28,925 nucleotides of DNA from CAYSLC01 sp964431545 (lineage in GTDB: Bacteria > Desulfobacterota > Desulfobacteria > Desulfobacterales > JAABSP01), in assembly GCA_964431545.1 (NCBI GenBank), contig CAYSLC010000044.1, forward strand, positions 1 to 28,925. The letters are read 5' to 3'. The translations under genes and the position numbers were made by a program. Below are positions 6,938 to 14,981 of the stretch, piece after piece. The first letter of the stretch is position 1. Every line of letters starts with the position of its first letter. The notes under the pieces are model-generated. The model worked only from the letters and a program-made list of their open reading frames with translations, searched no databases and was not told the origin of the DNA.

Positions 6938-8892
6938 ATCCGAGCGGGCATCCGTTTCAGGCGGACCCTGAACGTGCTCCCCTCCCCGGGCACGCTTTCC
7001 ACCTCGATCCGCCCGTCCATCCCCTCGATCAGGTTGTGGCAGACATAGAGGCCGAGGCCGGTCCCCTCCCCCACCGGCTTGGTGGTGAAGAAGGGATCGA
7101 AGATCTTGTTGGCGGTCTCCTCGTCCATGCCCCGGCCGTTGTCGCTCACCTCGATGCCCACCTCCCCGGCGTCCACGCCCCCGGGATCGACCCGCAGGCG
7201 GATCCAGGAGCGCTCCTTGTCCTGGGCATGGGCCGCGTTGATCAACAGATTGACCAGGATCTGCTCCAGGGCCTGGGGTTCGGCCCAGACCAGGGGGAGG
7301 TCGCCCGGGATCTCGGTCTCCAGCGTCTCCACCATCTTGGTGATCTTCCCCCGGCAGAACGTGATTACGTCCTCGAGGATCGGCCGCAGCGCCACCCAAT
7401 CGGCGGTTTCGCCTTTTGGGTCCCCCCGCCGGCGCTGGGAGAAGTCCCGGAGACCCGAGACGATGGAGCGAATCCGATCGGAGCCGTGCTCCATGTTGTC
7501 GAGGAGTTTCGCCAGGTCCGCCCGGAAGGCCGGGTAGTCCATGCCGAAGAGTTCGAAGTCGGGGTGATCCCGGGCGTGCCGGTCGACGATGGGCAAAAGG
7601 GCGTCGAGGTAGTCCCGGAGGATGGGGATGTTGAAGGAGATGAAGGTGTTGGGGTTGTTGATCTCATGGGCCACACCGGAGACGAGGGTACCCAGGGAGA
7701 CCATCTTGTCCGCCCGAAAGAGTTGTTCCCGCTGCCGTTTCGCCTCCTCCGCCATCCGCTTCCGATCGGTGACGTCCTCCACCACGGCGATGAAATACTT
7801 CGGGGAGCCGTCCGGCTCCCGCACCAGGGAGACGGTCAGGTTCCCCCATACCGTGGCCCCGTCCTTGCGGAGGTACCGCTTCTCCATGGTGTAGGTGTCG
7901 ATCTCCCCCCGGAGCAGACGCCGGGCCTGGGTCTCGTCCGGACTCCGGTCCTCGGGGTGGGTGAAGTCCTGGAACCGCATGTCGGCGAGTTCGTCCGGCG
8001 GGTACCCCATGATTTCGCTGTAGCGGTCGTTCATCCGGATCAGCCGGCCGTCGGGACTCGTGAGACAGATGCCCACGGCCGCCTGCTCGAAGGTGGCCCG
8101 GAACCGCTCCTCGCTCTCCTGGAGCGCCGCCTCGGCCCGCTTGCGCATGGTGATGTCGTGGGAGACCACCACCACGCTGGTGACCGCCCCGGCCGCGTCC
8201 ACATAGGGGTAATACCGAACGCTGAAATACTGGGGCTCCTCCCCCGTGAACCGGAAGGAGGCCTCGTACTGGACGGTCTCCCCGGCGAAGCACCGGTCCA
8301 GGTACCCTTTGATGGGATGGCTGAAGTCCCGCTGCCCCCAGACGTCGGAGACGGTGCGGCCGACGATCTCGGACCGATCCTTTCCAACGGCCCGGCAATA
8401 GGCGTGGTTGGCCGCCTTGTAGACGTAGTTCCGGTCGATCAGGGTCATGAAATCCCCGGAGGCGTTGGCCATGAACTCGTACTTCCGCCAGTTCTCCTCC
8501 AGGAGCCGCCGTTCGGTGATCTCCTCGACCACCTTGACCACGCTCCGGACCTTTTGTCCTTCGTCCGGCATCGGATAGCCCCGGACCAGCCACCGCCGGC
8601 CGTCCGGCGTGGGGATCTCCGTCTTTGCCGGAACGCCCTCCCGGATGACCCGATCCACCGGACAGGTTGAGCAGATCCCCTGGTCGTGGGACAGGACCTC
8701 CCGGCAGGGGCGTCCGGCCGCTTCGGCGCGGGACATCCCCAGATGTTCGGCGGCGGCCCGGTTGACCCATTTGATCCGGTGCCCGGCATCGAGATGGAAC
8801 ACCAGTTCGGGGATGGTATCGAGGATGAGGGCTGTTTCGTGTTCCTCGGGGGGGGCGGCCTTTGGAAGGCGGGATTCGGATCGTTCGCTCAT
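6934..8892 (-). CDS. Cytoplasmic triple-PAS sensor histidine kinase
   Basis: A 652-aa protein without membrane segments. Three PAS domains occur at about residues 20-128, 135-250 and 262-378 (ending in EEITERR, SHDITMRKR and VEDVTDRKR). The first PAS carries Cys63, Cys74 and Cys77 in RPCREVL and GICSTCPVD, a pattern found in a subset of PAS domains that suggests redox or metal sensing. The kinase core follows: H-box GVAHEINNPNTF with phospho-His409, N-box NLLINAAHA (548-556), G1 DNGRGMD (584-590) and G2 GTGLGLYV (610-617). It lies 78 bases downstream of the receiver-kinase gene on the same strand. The NtrC-type regulator at 4912-6276 is a plausible partner. It ends head-to-head with the nucleotidyltransferase gene, sharing bases in the two stop codons. 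Confidence 0.93.
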   Translation of the reverse strand: MSERSESRLPKAAPPEEHETALILDTIPELVFHLDAGHRIKWVNRAAAEHLGMSRAEAAGRPCREVLSHDQGICSTCPVDRVIREGVPAKTEIPTPDGRRWLVRGYPMPDEGQKVRSVVKVVEEITERRLLEENWRKYEFMANASGDFMTLIDRNYVYKAANHAYCRAVGKDRSEIVGRTVSDVWGQRDFSHPIKGYLDRCFAGETVQYEASFRFTGEEPQYFSVRYYPYVDAAGAVTSVVVVSHDITMRKRAEAALQESEERFRATFEQAAVGICLTSPDGRLIRMNDRYSEIMGYPPDELADMRFQDFTHPEDRSPDETQARRLLRGEIDTYTMEKRYLRKDGATVWGNLTVSLVREPDGSPKYFIAVVEDVTDRKRMAEEAKRQREQLFRADKMVSLGTLVSGVAHEINNPNTFISFNIPILRDYLDALLPIVDRHARDHPDFELFGMDYPAFRADLAKLLDNMEHGSDRIRSIVSGLRDFSQRRRGDPKGETADWVALRPILEDVITFCRGKITKMVETLETEIPGDLPLVWAEPQALEQILVNLLINAAHAQDKERSWIRLRVDPGGVDAGEVGIEVSDNGRGMDEETANKIFDPFFTTKPVGEGTGLGLYVCHNLIEGMDGRIEVESVPGEGSTFRVRLKRMPARI

Positions 8893-8970
8893 GGGCCCCT
8901 TTCGGCGCCGGCATTGTAGAGGCGCTTCGTCCGGAGAATGCCGAGGAGGGCGATTCCCTCCGAGGGAAAG

Positions 8971-10092
8971 TCACGCCCCCGCATCGGTAACGGAAAAGCC
9001 TTCCGGCAGGGTGAACCGGACGGTGGTCCCCACGCCGAGTTCGCTCTCCACGTGGAGCTGTCCGCCGTTGAGTTCCACGAACTCCTTGCAGATGATCAGC
9101 CCCAGGTGGGCCCCCTCTTTGCCGGTGATCCCGGCTTTTTTGTAGGGCTTGTCGATCCGGAAGAGGTTGCCGAGGTTCTTGGCCCCCATGCCCACCCCGG
9201 TGTCGGAAACGGAGATCTCCCGGAACCCCTCGACGGAGCGGGCGGAGACGGCCACCCGCCCCTGGTTCCGGGTGAACTTGACCGCGTTGGAGATGAGATT
9301 CTGGAGCACCGTGGACGCCATGTCCGGATCCGCGTAGACCATGGTCTCCGGCGGTACGTCGTTTCGGTAATCGATGTGCTTGCGCTCGGCGTTCTCCCGG
9401 TACCGGTCCATGCTCTCCTGGGCGGCCGGACAGAGATCGAAGGTTCGGGGCTGAGGCTGGATCGTCCCCCGGCGGATGTTGGCCCAGTCGATGATCTTTT
9501 CCACCATCCCCAGAGAGTCCTGGGCCGATCGGTGGAGCCGCTGGGCGATGGACCGGATCTCCTTCTCCTTGAAGATGGTCAGGGAATCGGCCAGCAGCCT
9601 GGAGGGGCCGACCATGGTGTCGAAGACATTCTTGAGGTCGTGTGCCAGGATGGAGAGGAACCGGTCCTTCACGGCGTTGAGATCCTGGAGTTCCCGTTTC
9701 TGACGTTGGATCGTCAACTGGGTGTTGAGACGGGCCAACACCTCCTTCTGGTGGAAGGGCTTGGTGATGTAGTCGACGGCCCCCAGCTCGAACCCCTTGA
9801 TTTTGTCCGCCGTTTCGGTGAGGGCGGTGATGAAGATCACCGGAATCTCCCGGGTCTCGGGGTTCTCCTTGAGCCGGCGGCAGGTTTCGAAGCCGTCGAT
9901 CCCCGGCATCATGATGTCGAGCAGGATCAGATCGGGCTTGGCGTAGCCGAGCTGCCGGAGGGCCCCCTCGCCGCTCCGGGCGACCAGGGTCTCGAACCCC
10001 ATTTCATTGAGGTAGTCCAAGAGGATGTGAAGATTGGTGGGGTTGTCATCCACCACCAGTATGGTCCCCTTTTCCGCGGTTTCGGCTTTCAT
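8971..10092 (-). CDS. Receiver-histidine kinase (REC-HisKA-HATPase)
   Basis: A 373-aa soluble protein. The N-terminal receiver has VVDDN, phospho-Asp59 in LILLDIMMPG, Thr89 in FITA and Lys111 in ITKPF. The kinase core follows: SILAHDLKN with phospho-His151, N-box VLQNLISNAVKF, G1 DTGVGMG and a degenerate G2 segment (EGAHLGLIICKEF) in which the usual GTGLGL is replaced by GAHLGL. The ATG at 10092 overlaps the stop of the upstream membrane kinase as ATGA, so the two are translationally coupled and probably form one phosphorelay: the receiver could accept phosphate from the membrane kinase. The altered G2 box may lower nucleotide affinity. Confidence 0.93.
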   Translation of the reverse strand: MKAETAEKGTILVVDDNPTNLHILLDYLNEMGFETLVARSGEGALRQLGYAKPDLILLDIMMPGIDGFETCRRLKENPETREIPVIFITALTETADKIKGFELGAVDYITKPFHQKEVLARLNTQLTIQRQKRELQDLNAVKDRFLSILAHDLKNVFDTMVGPSRLLADSLTIFKEKEIRSIAQRLHRSAQDSLGMVEKIIDWANIRRGTIQPQPRTFDLCPAAQESMDRYRENAERKHIDYRNDVPPETMVYADPDMASTVLQNLISNAVKFTRNQGRVAVSARSVEGFREISVSDTGVGMGAKNLGNLFRIDKPYKKAGITGKEGAHLGLIICKEFVELNGGQLHVESELGVGTTVRFTLPEGFSVTDAGA

Positions 10093-11912
10093 GGTTCGTC
10101 CTCTATGTATGTTGCGATCATCAGTTGGAGTTCATCGATCATCAATCCGTCGGCCAGGTGGACCAGACGACGTCCGAAGGCTTCGTAGGGGGTGCCGAAG
10201 CATCTCCGGCCCTCCTTCCGAAGGCGGGTCACATCCCCCTTCATGGCCAGGCGGTGGAGATCCCGCACCATCTCCATGGGCGGCGCCGCTTCCCCTGCCG
10301 CCGGAAAGGCGGCGGCCGGCGGCTCCCGGGAGGGCTCCGCATGTCCGGCCTCCGGCGCGGACGGAGGGTGCCGCTCGAAAGTCTCCCCCGTCTCCGGCCG
10401 GACCGCCGACGGGGCACGGACCTCCTCCAGGGCCACATCGATCCGGAACCGGCTGCCGACCCCCGGTCGGCTCTCCACCCGGATGGTCGTTCCCATCCTT
10501 TCGGCCAGACGGCGGCTGACGGCAAGGCCGACCCCGGTACCGTCGGGGACACCGTCGCCTTTGACCTGGCTGAACGGTTCGAAGATCCGGTCGAGGCGTT
10601 CCTCGGGGATCCCGATCCCCGAATCGGCCACCTCGAACCGGATCTGACTGAATCCTTCCCGTTCCGTCCGGAGATCCGGAGAGAGCGCCGTCACGCGGAA
10701 TTCAACCCGGCCGCCGGCGGTGTACTTCACCGCGTTGCCCAGCAGCTTCAACAGGATCTGCCGCAATCGCCTCTCATCCCCCCTGACATAGCGGGGCAGG
10801 TTCCCGTCGAAGACATAATCGAAGGACAACCCCTTTTCCGAGGACCGGGGTTCGATGATCCCCCGGATGTGGTCGGCGAAGACCGCCAGGTCGAATTCCT
10901 CTCTCTCCAATTGGAGCCCGCCGGCCTCCATCCTGGAGAGGTCGAGGATGTCGCTGAGCATGGCCAGGAGGTGTTCCCCGTTTTGCCGGATCACCTCCAC
11001 GGACCGTTTTCCAGCGTCCGGGAGCCCTTCATTCCGCTGGAGGAGCTGGGTGTAGCCCAGGATCGCATTGAGCGGGGTCCGCAGTTCATGGCTCATGTGG
11101 GCCACGAACTCGCTCTTGGCCCGGTCGGCCGCTTCCGCCGCCGCCATGGCCGTCTTCAGCTCCGACTCGATCCGGTGTTGTTCCGCCAGTTGCCGGTTCA
11201 GGGCCGCGTTGGCGTCGGAAAGGTTTCGGGTCCGATCCTCCACCGTCCGCTCCAATTCGGCCACATTTTTCGATAGTAGCAGAAAAATGGCGGCGATCAA
11301 CGCCGAAATCACGGATACGCCGATCAGTTCCCGCCTGAACTGGGAGACCGTACCGGCATGGGCGAGGATCTCCCGCTCCGGCGTGGAGACGCCGACGGTC
11401 CAGGTGTCTTTGCCGATGCGGATGGAGGTCCAGGTCACCCACTCCCGGCTCCCCCCCGGCTTCCAGACCACCCAGTCGGTGCCCCGGGTGGCGTTGACCA
11501 CCCCGTCTAGGAACCGATCGAAATGGACGGCCCCCCGGCCGCGGAGGCGAGCCGACAGCGCCCGCGGGGGCCGACCGTGGGAAAGCGCCTCGGGCGACCC
11601 CTCGTCGACAATGGGATAGCGACGATTGTACAGTTGGGCGGACCCGGTGGAGAGGACCCGGATCGGCCGGATAAAATACCGGAGGGCCTCCTGCTCCGCG
11701 GCATGCCTGGAGAAGCCGTGCCGGCCCATCCGCAGGGAGAGCCAGGAGCGGATCGCCCTGGCCGCCTCGTCGGCCACCTCCATCTGGAGTTCCAGCCAGC
11801 CGGCGAGGATCGCCTCCTCCCGCTGGCGGTTGTAGTGGAAGATCCCGAGCCAGAGCAGCAACGTCAGGGTCGACAGGGCGGCGGCCAGGGCAAAGAGCCG
11901 TTTGGGCACCAT
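10089..11912 (-). CDS. Membrane-bound sensor histidine kinase with periplasmic sensor domain
   Basis: I place the start at ATG 11912 (607 aa); the longer frame to 12023 adds a proline-rich stretch overlapping the antiporter gene and would bury the N-terminal anchor. Transmembrane helices lie at residues ~5-24 (LFALAAALSTLTLLLWLGIF) and ~194-214, enclosing a ~165-residue extracytoplasmic sensor. After a short coiled linker the DHp motif MSHELRTPLNAILGY carries the phospho-His (~272). The HATPase has LLGNAVKYT, DSGIGIP and GTGVGLAVSRRL. After a proline-rich linker, a final ~65-residue helical domain (MEMVRDLHRLAMKGDVTRL to the end) resembles the small C-terminal module seen in hybrid kinases of anaerobic proteobacteria. 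It overlaps the next gene by 4 bases (ATGA). The antiporter upstream on the same strand could be in the same transcript; the signal is unknown. Confidence 0.9.
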   Translation of the reverse strand: MVPKRLFALAAALSTLTLLLWLGIFHYNRQREEAILAGWLELQMEVADEAARAIRSWLSLRMGRHGFSRHAAEQEALRYFIRPIRVLSTGSAQLYNRRYPIVDEGSPEALSHGRPPRALSARLRGRGAVHFDRFLDGVVNATRGTDWVVWKPGGSREWVTWTSIRIGKDTWTVGVSTPEREILAHAGTVSQFRRELIGVSVISALIAAIFLLLSKNVAELERTVEDRTRNLSDANAALNRQLAEQHRIESELKTAMAAAEAADRAKSEFVAHMSHELRTPLNAILGYTQLLQRNEGLPDAGKRSVEVIRQNGEHLLAMLSDILDLSRMEAGGLQLEREEFDLAVFADHIRGIIEPRSSEKGLSFDYVFDGNLPRYVRGDERRLRQILLKLLGNAVKYTAGGRVEFRVTALSPDLRTEREGFSQIRFEVADSGIGIPEERLDRIFEPFSQVKGDGVPDGTGVGLAVSRRLAERMGTTIRVESRPGVGSRFRIDVALEEVRAPSAVRPETGETFERHPPSAPEAGHAEPSREPPAAAFPAAGEAAPPMEMVRDLHRLAMKGDVTRLRKEGRRCFGTPYEAFGRRLVHLADGLMIDELQLMIATYIEDEP

Positions 11913-11985
11913 GGCTAGGGGAAAGCCGGGTCCTGGTTCCGCCGACGGTGGATCGGGGCGAAGGGGATCATGGAGGCGCCTCGCC

Positions 11986-13032
11986 TCAGCCGGCCGCCAC
12001 CGTCCAGACCACGTAGGCGGCATAGAGTCCCACCAGCGCCCACCCCTCTTTGCGGGTCAGCAGTCGGTCGGTGTAGAGGAAGGCGAACAGGATTATTACG
12101 GTCCCCATGAGGATAACGGTGGAGAGGATCAGGGAATCGGTGCCCACCACGATGGCGGGCCGGCCGAGGCAGAGCAGGGCCACCAGCCAGGGGATCCCGA
12201 GTCCCACCAGAATGTCGAAGATGTTCGATCCGATGGCGTTGGCCACGGCCATGGACCCCCTCCCTTGCCGGGCCACCAGCACGGAGGAGATCAGATCCGG
12301 GGCGGAGGTGCCGGCGGCGAGGAGGGTCAGGGCCACGATCACCGGCGGAATACCGACGCTTTCGGCAAAGGCCACGGCGCTGTCCACCAGGACCCAGCTC
12401 AGCCCGGCGATGAGGAGGATGGAGACGATAAAGGCGCGGCCATGGGATCGTTCGACATCTCCGGCCAGCAGGCCGATCCCTTTGCCAACGGCCCGGGTCG
12501 CCCGACGAAAAAAGGATGGGCCGGATTCGGGCTTCGGCCGGGGGGCTTCGGCCTCCATCTCCGGATCCACGGTCGGCATGAGAAACAGGAAGATCAGGTA
12601 GAGAATGTACCAGACCACAAAAATCACCGCCTCCTTCAAAAACACCCGTCCATCCCAGAAGACGAAGAGGAGCAGAATGATGCTGGTCATGTAAAAGACC
12701 GTGTCCCGGATGATGGCCGGCAGGGCGATCCGGGCCTCCTTGAAGATCGCGGAGACCCCGGTGATCACCAGGATGTTGAAGACGGCCGACCCGACGATGG
12801 TGCCGATGCCCACGTCGCTGTGGGCGCCGCCCTCTTTGAACAGGGCGATGAGGGCGATGGCCAGCTCGGGGGCGGAGGAGCCCATGGCCATGAGCGATGC
12901 CCCGGCCACGTTGGGGGGCAGCCGCCACCGATCCGAGATCCGGTCGAGGCTCGGGATGAAGAACCGGTCCGTCACCACGGCAAGGATATAGATGGAGAGG
13001 ACCATGGCAAAGAGGGCTGGGACGGCGATCAT
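11986..13032 (-). CDS. Calcium/cation:sodium antiporter (CaCA superfamily)
   Basis: A 348-aa inner-membrane protein. ATG 13032 was chosen because GGAGG lies 4 bases upstream and the next residues begin the first membrane helix; the frame extends to 13143 without supporting features. The two inverted alpha-repeats of the CaCA family are clear. The first reads GASLMAMGSSAPELAIALIAL and then GTIVGSAVFNILVITG. The second reads ALTLLAAGTSAPDLISSVLVA and then AIGSNIFDILVGLG, with the transport-site Glu and Asp. About ten hydrophobic segments and a cytoplasmic loop (~residues 165-200, charged and proline-rich) split the halves. It should exchange Ca2+ for Na+ (possibly with K+) across the membrane. 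It is divergent from the cobalamin operon and sits upstream of the membrane kinase, 73 bases away. Confidence 0.92.
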   Translation of the reverse strand: MIAVPALFAMVLSIYILAVVTDRFFIPSLDRISDRWRLPPNVAGASLMAMGSSAPELAIALIALFKEGGAHSDVGIGTIVGSAVFNILVITGVSAIFKEARIALPAIIRDTVFYMTSIILLLFVFWDGRVFLKEAVIFVVWYILYLIFLFLMPTVDPEMEAEAPRPKPESGPSFFRRATRAVGKGIGLLAGDVERSHGRAFIVSILLIAGLSWVLVDSAVAFAESVGIPPVIVALTLLAAGTSAPDLISSVLVARQGRGSMAVANAIGSNIFDILVGLGIPWLVALLCLGRPAIVVGTDSLILSTVILMGTVIILFAFLYTDRLLTRKEGWALVGLYAAYVVWTVAAG

Positions 13033-13066
13033 CGATCCTCCAGAGGGCCCGGGGGGCCGGTGAAAA

Positions 13067-13118
13067 ATGGATACAAAATTCCGCCAAACAATGGTATGAC
13101 AAAAATCCATGGATACCA
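13067..13118. promoter_or_regulatory. Palindromic operator-like elements between divergent antiporter and cobalamin genes
   Basis: The 117-base divergent gap holds several symmetric elements. ATGGATAC occurs directly repeated at 13067-13074 and 13109-13116, 42 bases apart, close to four helical turns. An inverted repeat TGGTAT...ATACCA spans 13092-13118, and a 10-bp palindrome ATCCATGGAT lies at 13105-13114. These could bind a regulator of one or both transcripts. No convincing -35/-10 pair was seen for cbiG. Confidence 0.35.
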
Positions 13119-13149
13119 CAAGAGAAACTTGACCCGTCCCCAAGGACCC

Positions 13150-14253
13150 ATGACCCTACCGAACTCCAAAACGCACAGATCCCTCGCGCTGTGGGCGGTT
13201 ACCAGGACCGGCGCGGCGTTGGCGGGGCGGGTGGCCGACGGCTGGCCCCGGGCACGGCGCTTCGTTCCGGCCTCCCTGGGGCCTCCGCCGGCGGGCGCGG
13301 TCTCCTTCGACCGCCTCTCCGAGGCCGTGGAACGGGAGTTCGTCCGCTTCGACCAACATGTCTTCATCATGGCCGCCGGCATCGTGGTCCGGATCATCGG
13401 GGGCCTGCTTCGGAGAAAGACGGTGGATCCGGCCGTGGTGGTCATGGACGAAGCGGGCCGGTTCGCCATCAGCCTCGTCTCCGGCCATGTCGGCGGCGCC
13501 AACGCACTGGCCCTTCGGCTCGCGGACAAAATGGGCGCGACGCCCGTGATCACCACCGCCACCGACGTCCACCGGCTGCCCGCCGTCGACGCCCTCGCGG
13601 CGGAGGCGGGCCTCTTCATCGAAAATCCCGAAGCGATCAAGGTCGTCAACATGGCCGTCCTGAACGGAACCACCGTGGGGCTCCATGATCCCTACGGATT
13701 CCTGCGTCCCCATCTGGCTTCGATTCCCACGCAAAGGGGGATCGGGCGGACGGCGGGGATCTACGTGGACGATGTACAGCTTGACCTCCCCCCCCAAATC
13801 CTGGTATTGCGTCCCCGGTCATTGGTGCTCGGCATGGGGTGCAACCGGAACACGGACCTCGCCGAACTGAAGGGGCTTCTCGATGGGCTCCTCCGGGAAC
13901 ACCGGCTCTCCCCGGGGAGCCTTCGCGCCATCGGAAGCATCGACGTGAAATCGGACGAACCGGGGCTCATCGCCCTCGGAAGGGAACTGGGGCTGCCGAT
14001 CCGATTCTTCTCCCGGGAGGAACTCGGAGGGGTTCCCGACATCCAGAATCCGTCCGAAACGGTCAAACACCATGTTGGAGTCAACAGCGTATGCGAAGCA
14101 GCAGCCATCCTGGGGGCCGGGAAGGGTCGACTGATCGTCCCCAAGCGGAAGAGCCGGAACGCGACGGCGGCGGTGGCCCGGGTCGATTGGCCATCGTCGG
14201 CATCGGTCCCGGAGGACCCGATCACCTCTCCGGCCGCGCCCGCGAAGTCCTGA
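13150..14253 (+). CDS. cbiG: Cobalt-precorrin-5A hydrolase (CbiG)
   Basis: A 367-aa enzyme that opens the delta-lactone of cobalt-precorrin-5A and releases acetaldehyde during ring contraction in the anaerobic cobalamin pathway. ATG 13150 has AAGGA four bases upstream; the same frame stays open far upstream over the antiporter gene, but only as antisense shadow. The CbiG N-terminal and central regions are visible (FIMAAGIVVRIIGGLL, VVVMDEAGRFAISLVSGHVG, NALALRLAD, TPVITTATD). So is the C-terminal domain (LVLGMGCNRNT, SIDVKSDEPGLIALG, FFSREEL and the VCEAAAILGA segment). It is the first gene of the operon. Its final ~50 residues overlap the probable start of cobJ in another frame, and the last ~35 look like non-conserved tail. 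Confidence 0.95.
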   Translation: MTLPNSKTHRSLALWAVTRTGAALAGRVADGWPRARRFVPASLGPPPAGAVSFDRLSEAVEREFVRFDQHVFIMAAGIVVRIIGGLLRRKTVDPAVVVMDEAGRFAISLVSGHVGGANALALRLADKMGATPVITTATDVHRLPAVDALAAEAGLFIENPEAIKVVNMAVLNGTTVGLHDPYGFLRPHLASIPTQRGIGRTAGIYVDDVQLDLPPQILVLRPRSLVLGMGCNRNTDLAELKGLLDGLLREHRLSPGSLRAIGSIDVKSDEPGLIALGRELGLPIRFFSREELGGVPDIQNPSETVKHHVGVNSVCEAAAILGAGKGRLIVPKRKSRNATAAVARVDWPSSASVPEDPITSPAAPAKS

Positions 14254-14975
14254 CCTCGTCGGACACCATCGTGGGGTATACCACCTATATCGATCTGATC
14301 CGCCCCATCATCGACGGGAAAAGGGTGATCAGCACCGGGATGACCCGCGAGGTGGCCCGGGTGGAGGCGGCCCTGGCGGCGGCCCTGGAGGGGCGGTGTT
14401 GCGCCATCGTCTCCAGCGGTGATCCCGGTATCTACGCCATGGCCGGGCTGGTGTTCGAGATGTGCCGGGAAAAGGCGATCCCCATGGCCGCCGCCGCGGA
14501 GACGTCCCCCGCCGGTCCCGGAGTACCGGGAATCCGGCTGGAGGTCGTTCCGGGGATTCCGGCCCTGAGCGCCGGGGCCGCGCTGCTGGGCGCCCCCCTC
14601 TCCCACGACTTTGCCGCCATCAGTTTAAGCGACCTCCTCACGCCCTGGGAGGTCATCGAAAAGCGGATCACGGCGGCGGCCACGGCCGACTTCGTCATCG
14701 TGTTCTACAACCCCAAGAGCAAAAAACGCGACTGGCAATTGAACCGGGCCCAGGAGATCCTTTTGGCCCACCGGGACCCGCGGACCCCCGTCGGGCTGGT
14801 GACATCGGCCATGCGGCGGGGGCAGCGGGTCTCCATCGTCCCCCTGTCGGATCTCCACGCCGCCCCGGTGGACATGCAGACCACCGTCTTTGTCGGCAAT
14901 ACGACCACCGGTGTCCACGACGGGTTCATGATCACCCCCCGTGGATACGCGCGAAAGTATGAATTGTCTGGATAG
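14091..14975 (+). CDS. cobJ: Precorrin-3B / cobalt-factor III C17-methyltransferase (CobJ/CbiH)
   Basis: SAM-dependent methylase that adds the C17 methyl group and drives ring contraction, the step just before CbiG. The tetrapyrrole methylase core begins LAIVGIGPGGPDHLS and continues with DTIVGYTTY, SSGDPGIYAMAGL, EVVPGIPALSAGAALLGAP, SHDFAAISLSDLLTPW, FVIVFYNPKSKKR and FVGNTTTG, all expected for CobJ. The start is uncertain. ATG 14091 gives a 294-aa protein with ~32 unconserved residues and a 163-base overlap with cbiG; the alternative is a TTG at 14187 directly before the core. No ribosome-binding site decides between them. It is followed after 6 bases by the CobO-like gene. Confidence 0.9.
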   Translation: MRSSSHPGGREGSTDRPQAEEPERDGGGGPGRLAIVGIGPGGPDHLSGRAREVLTSSDTIVGYTTYIDLIRPIIDGKRVISTGMTREVARVEAALAAALEGRCCAIVSSGDPGIYAMAGLVFEMCREKAIPMAAAAETSPAGPGVPGIRLEVVPGIPALSAGAALLGAPLSHDFAAISLSDLLTPWEVIEKRITAAATADFVIVFYNPKSKKRDWQLNRAQEILLAHRDPRTPVGLVTSAMRRGQRVSIVPLSDLHAAPVDMQTTVFVGNTTTGVHDGFMITPRGYARKYELSG

Positions 14976-14981
14976 ACCGTC

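Noticed and set aside
7036..8670. Long plus-strand open frame opposite the PAS kinase
   Set aside because: It is a GC-rich antisense shadow; the minus strand encodes a complete kinase with all motifs.
11902..13149. Open frame continuing upstream of cbiG across the antiporter gene
   Set aside because: The translation is low-complexity antisense of the CaCA antiporter, which has clear motifs on the other strand. CbiG similarity and a ribosome-binding site start at 13150.
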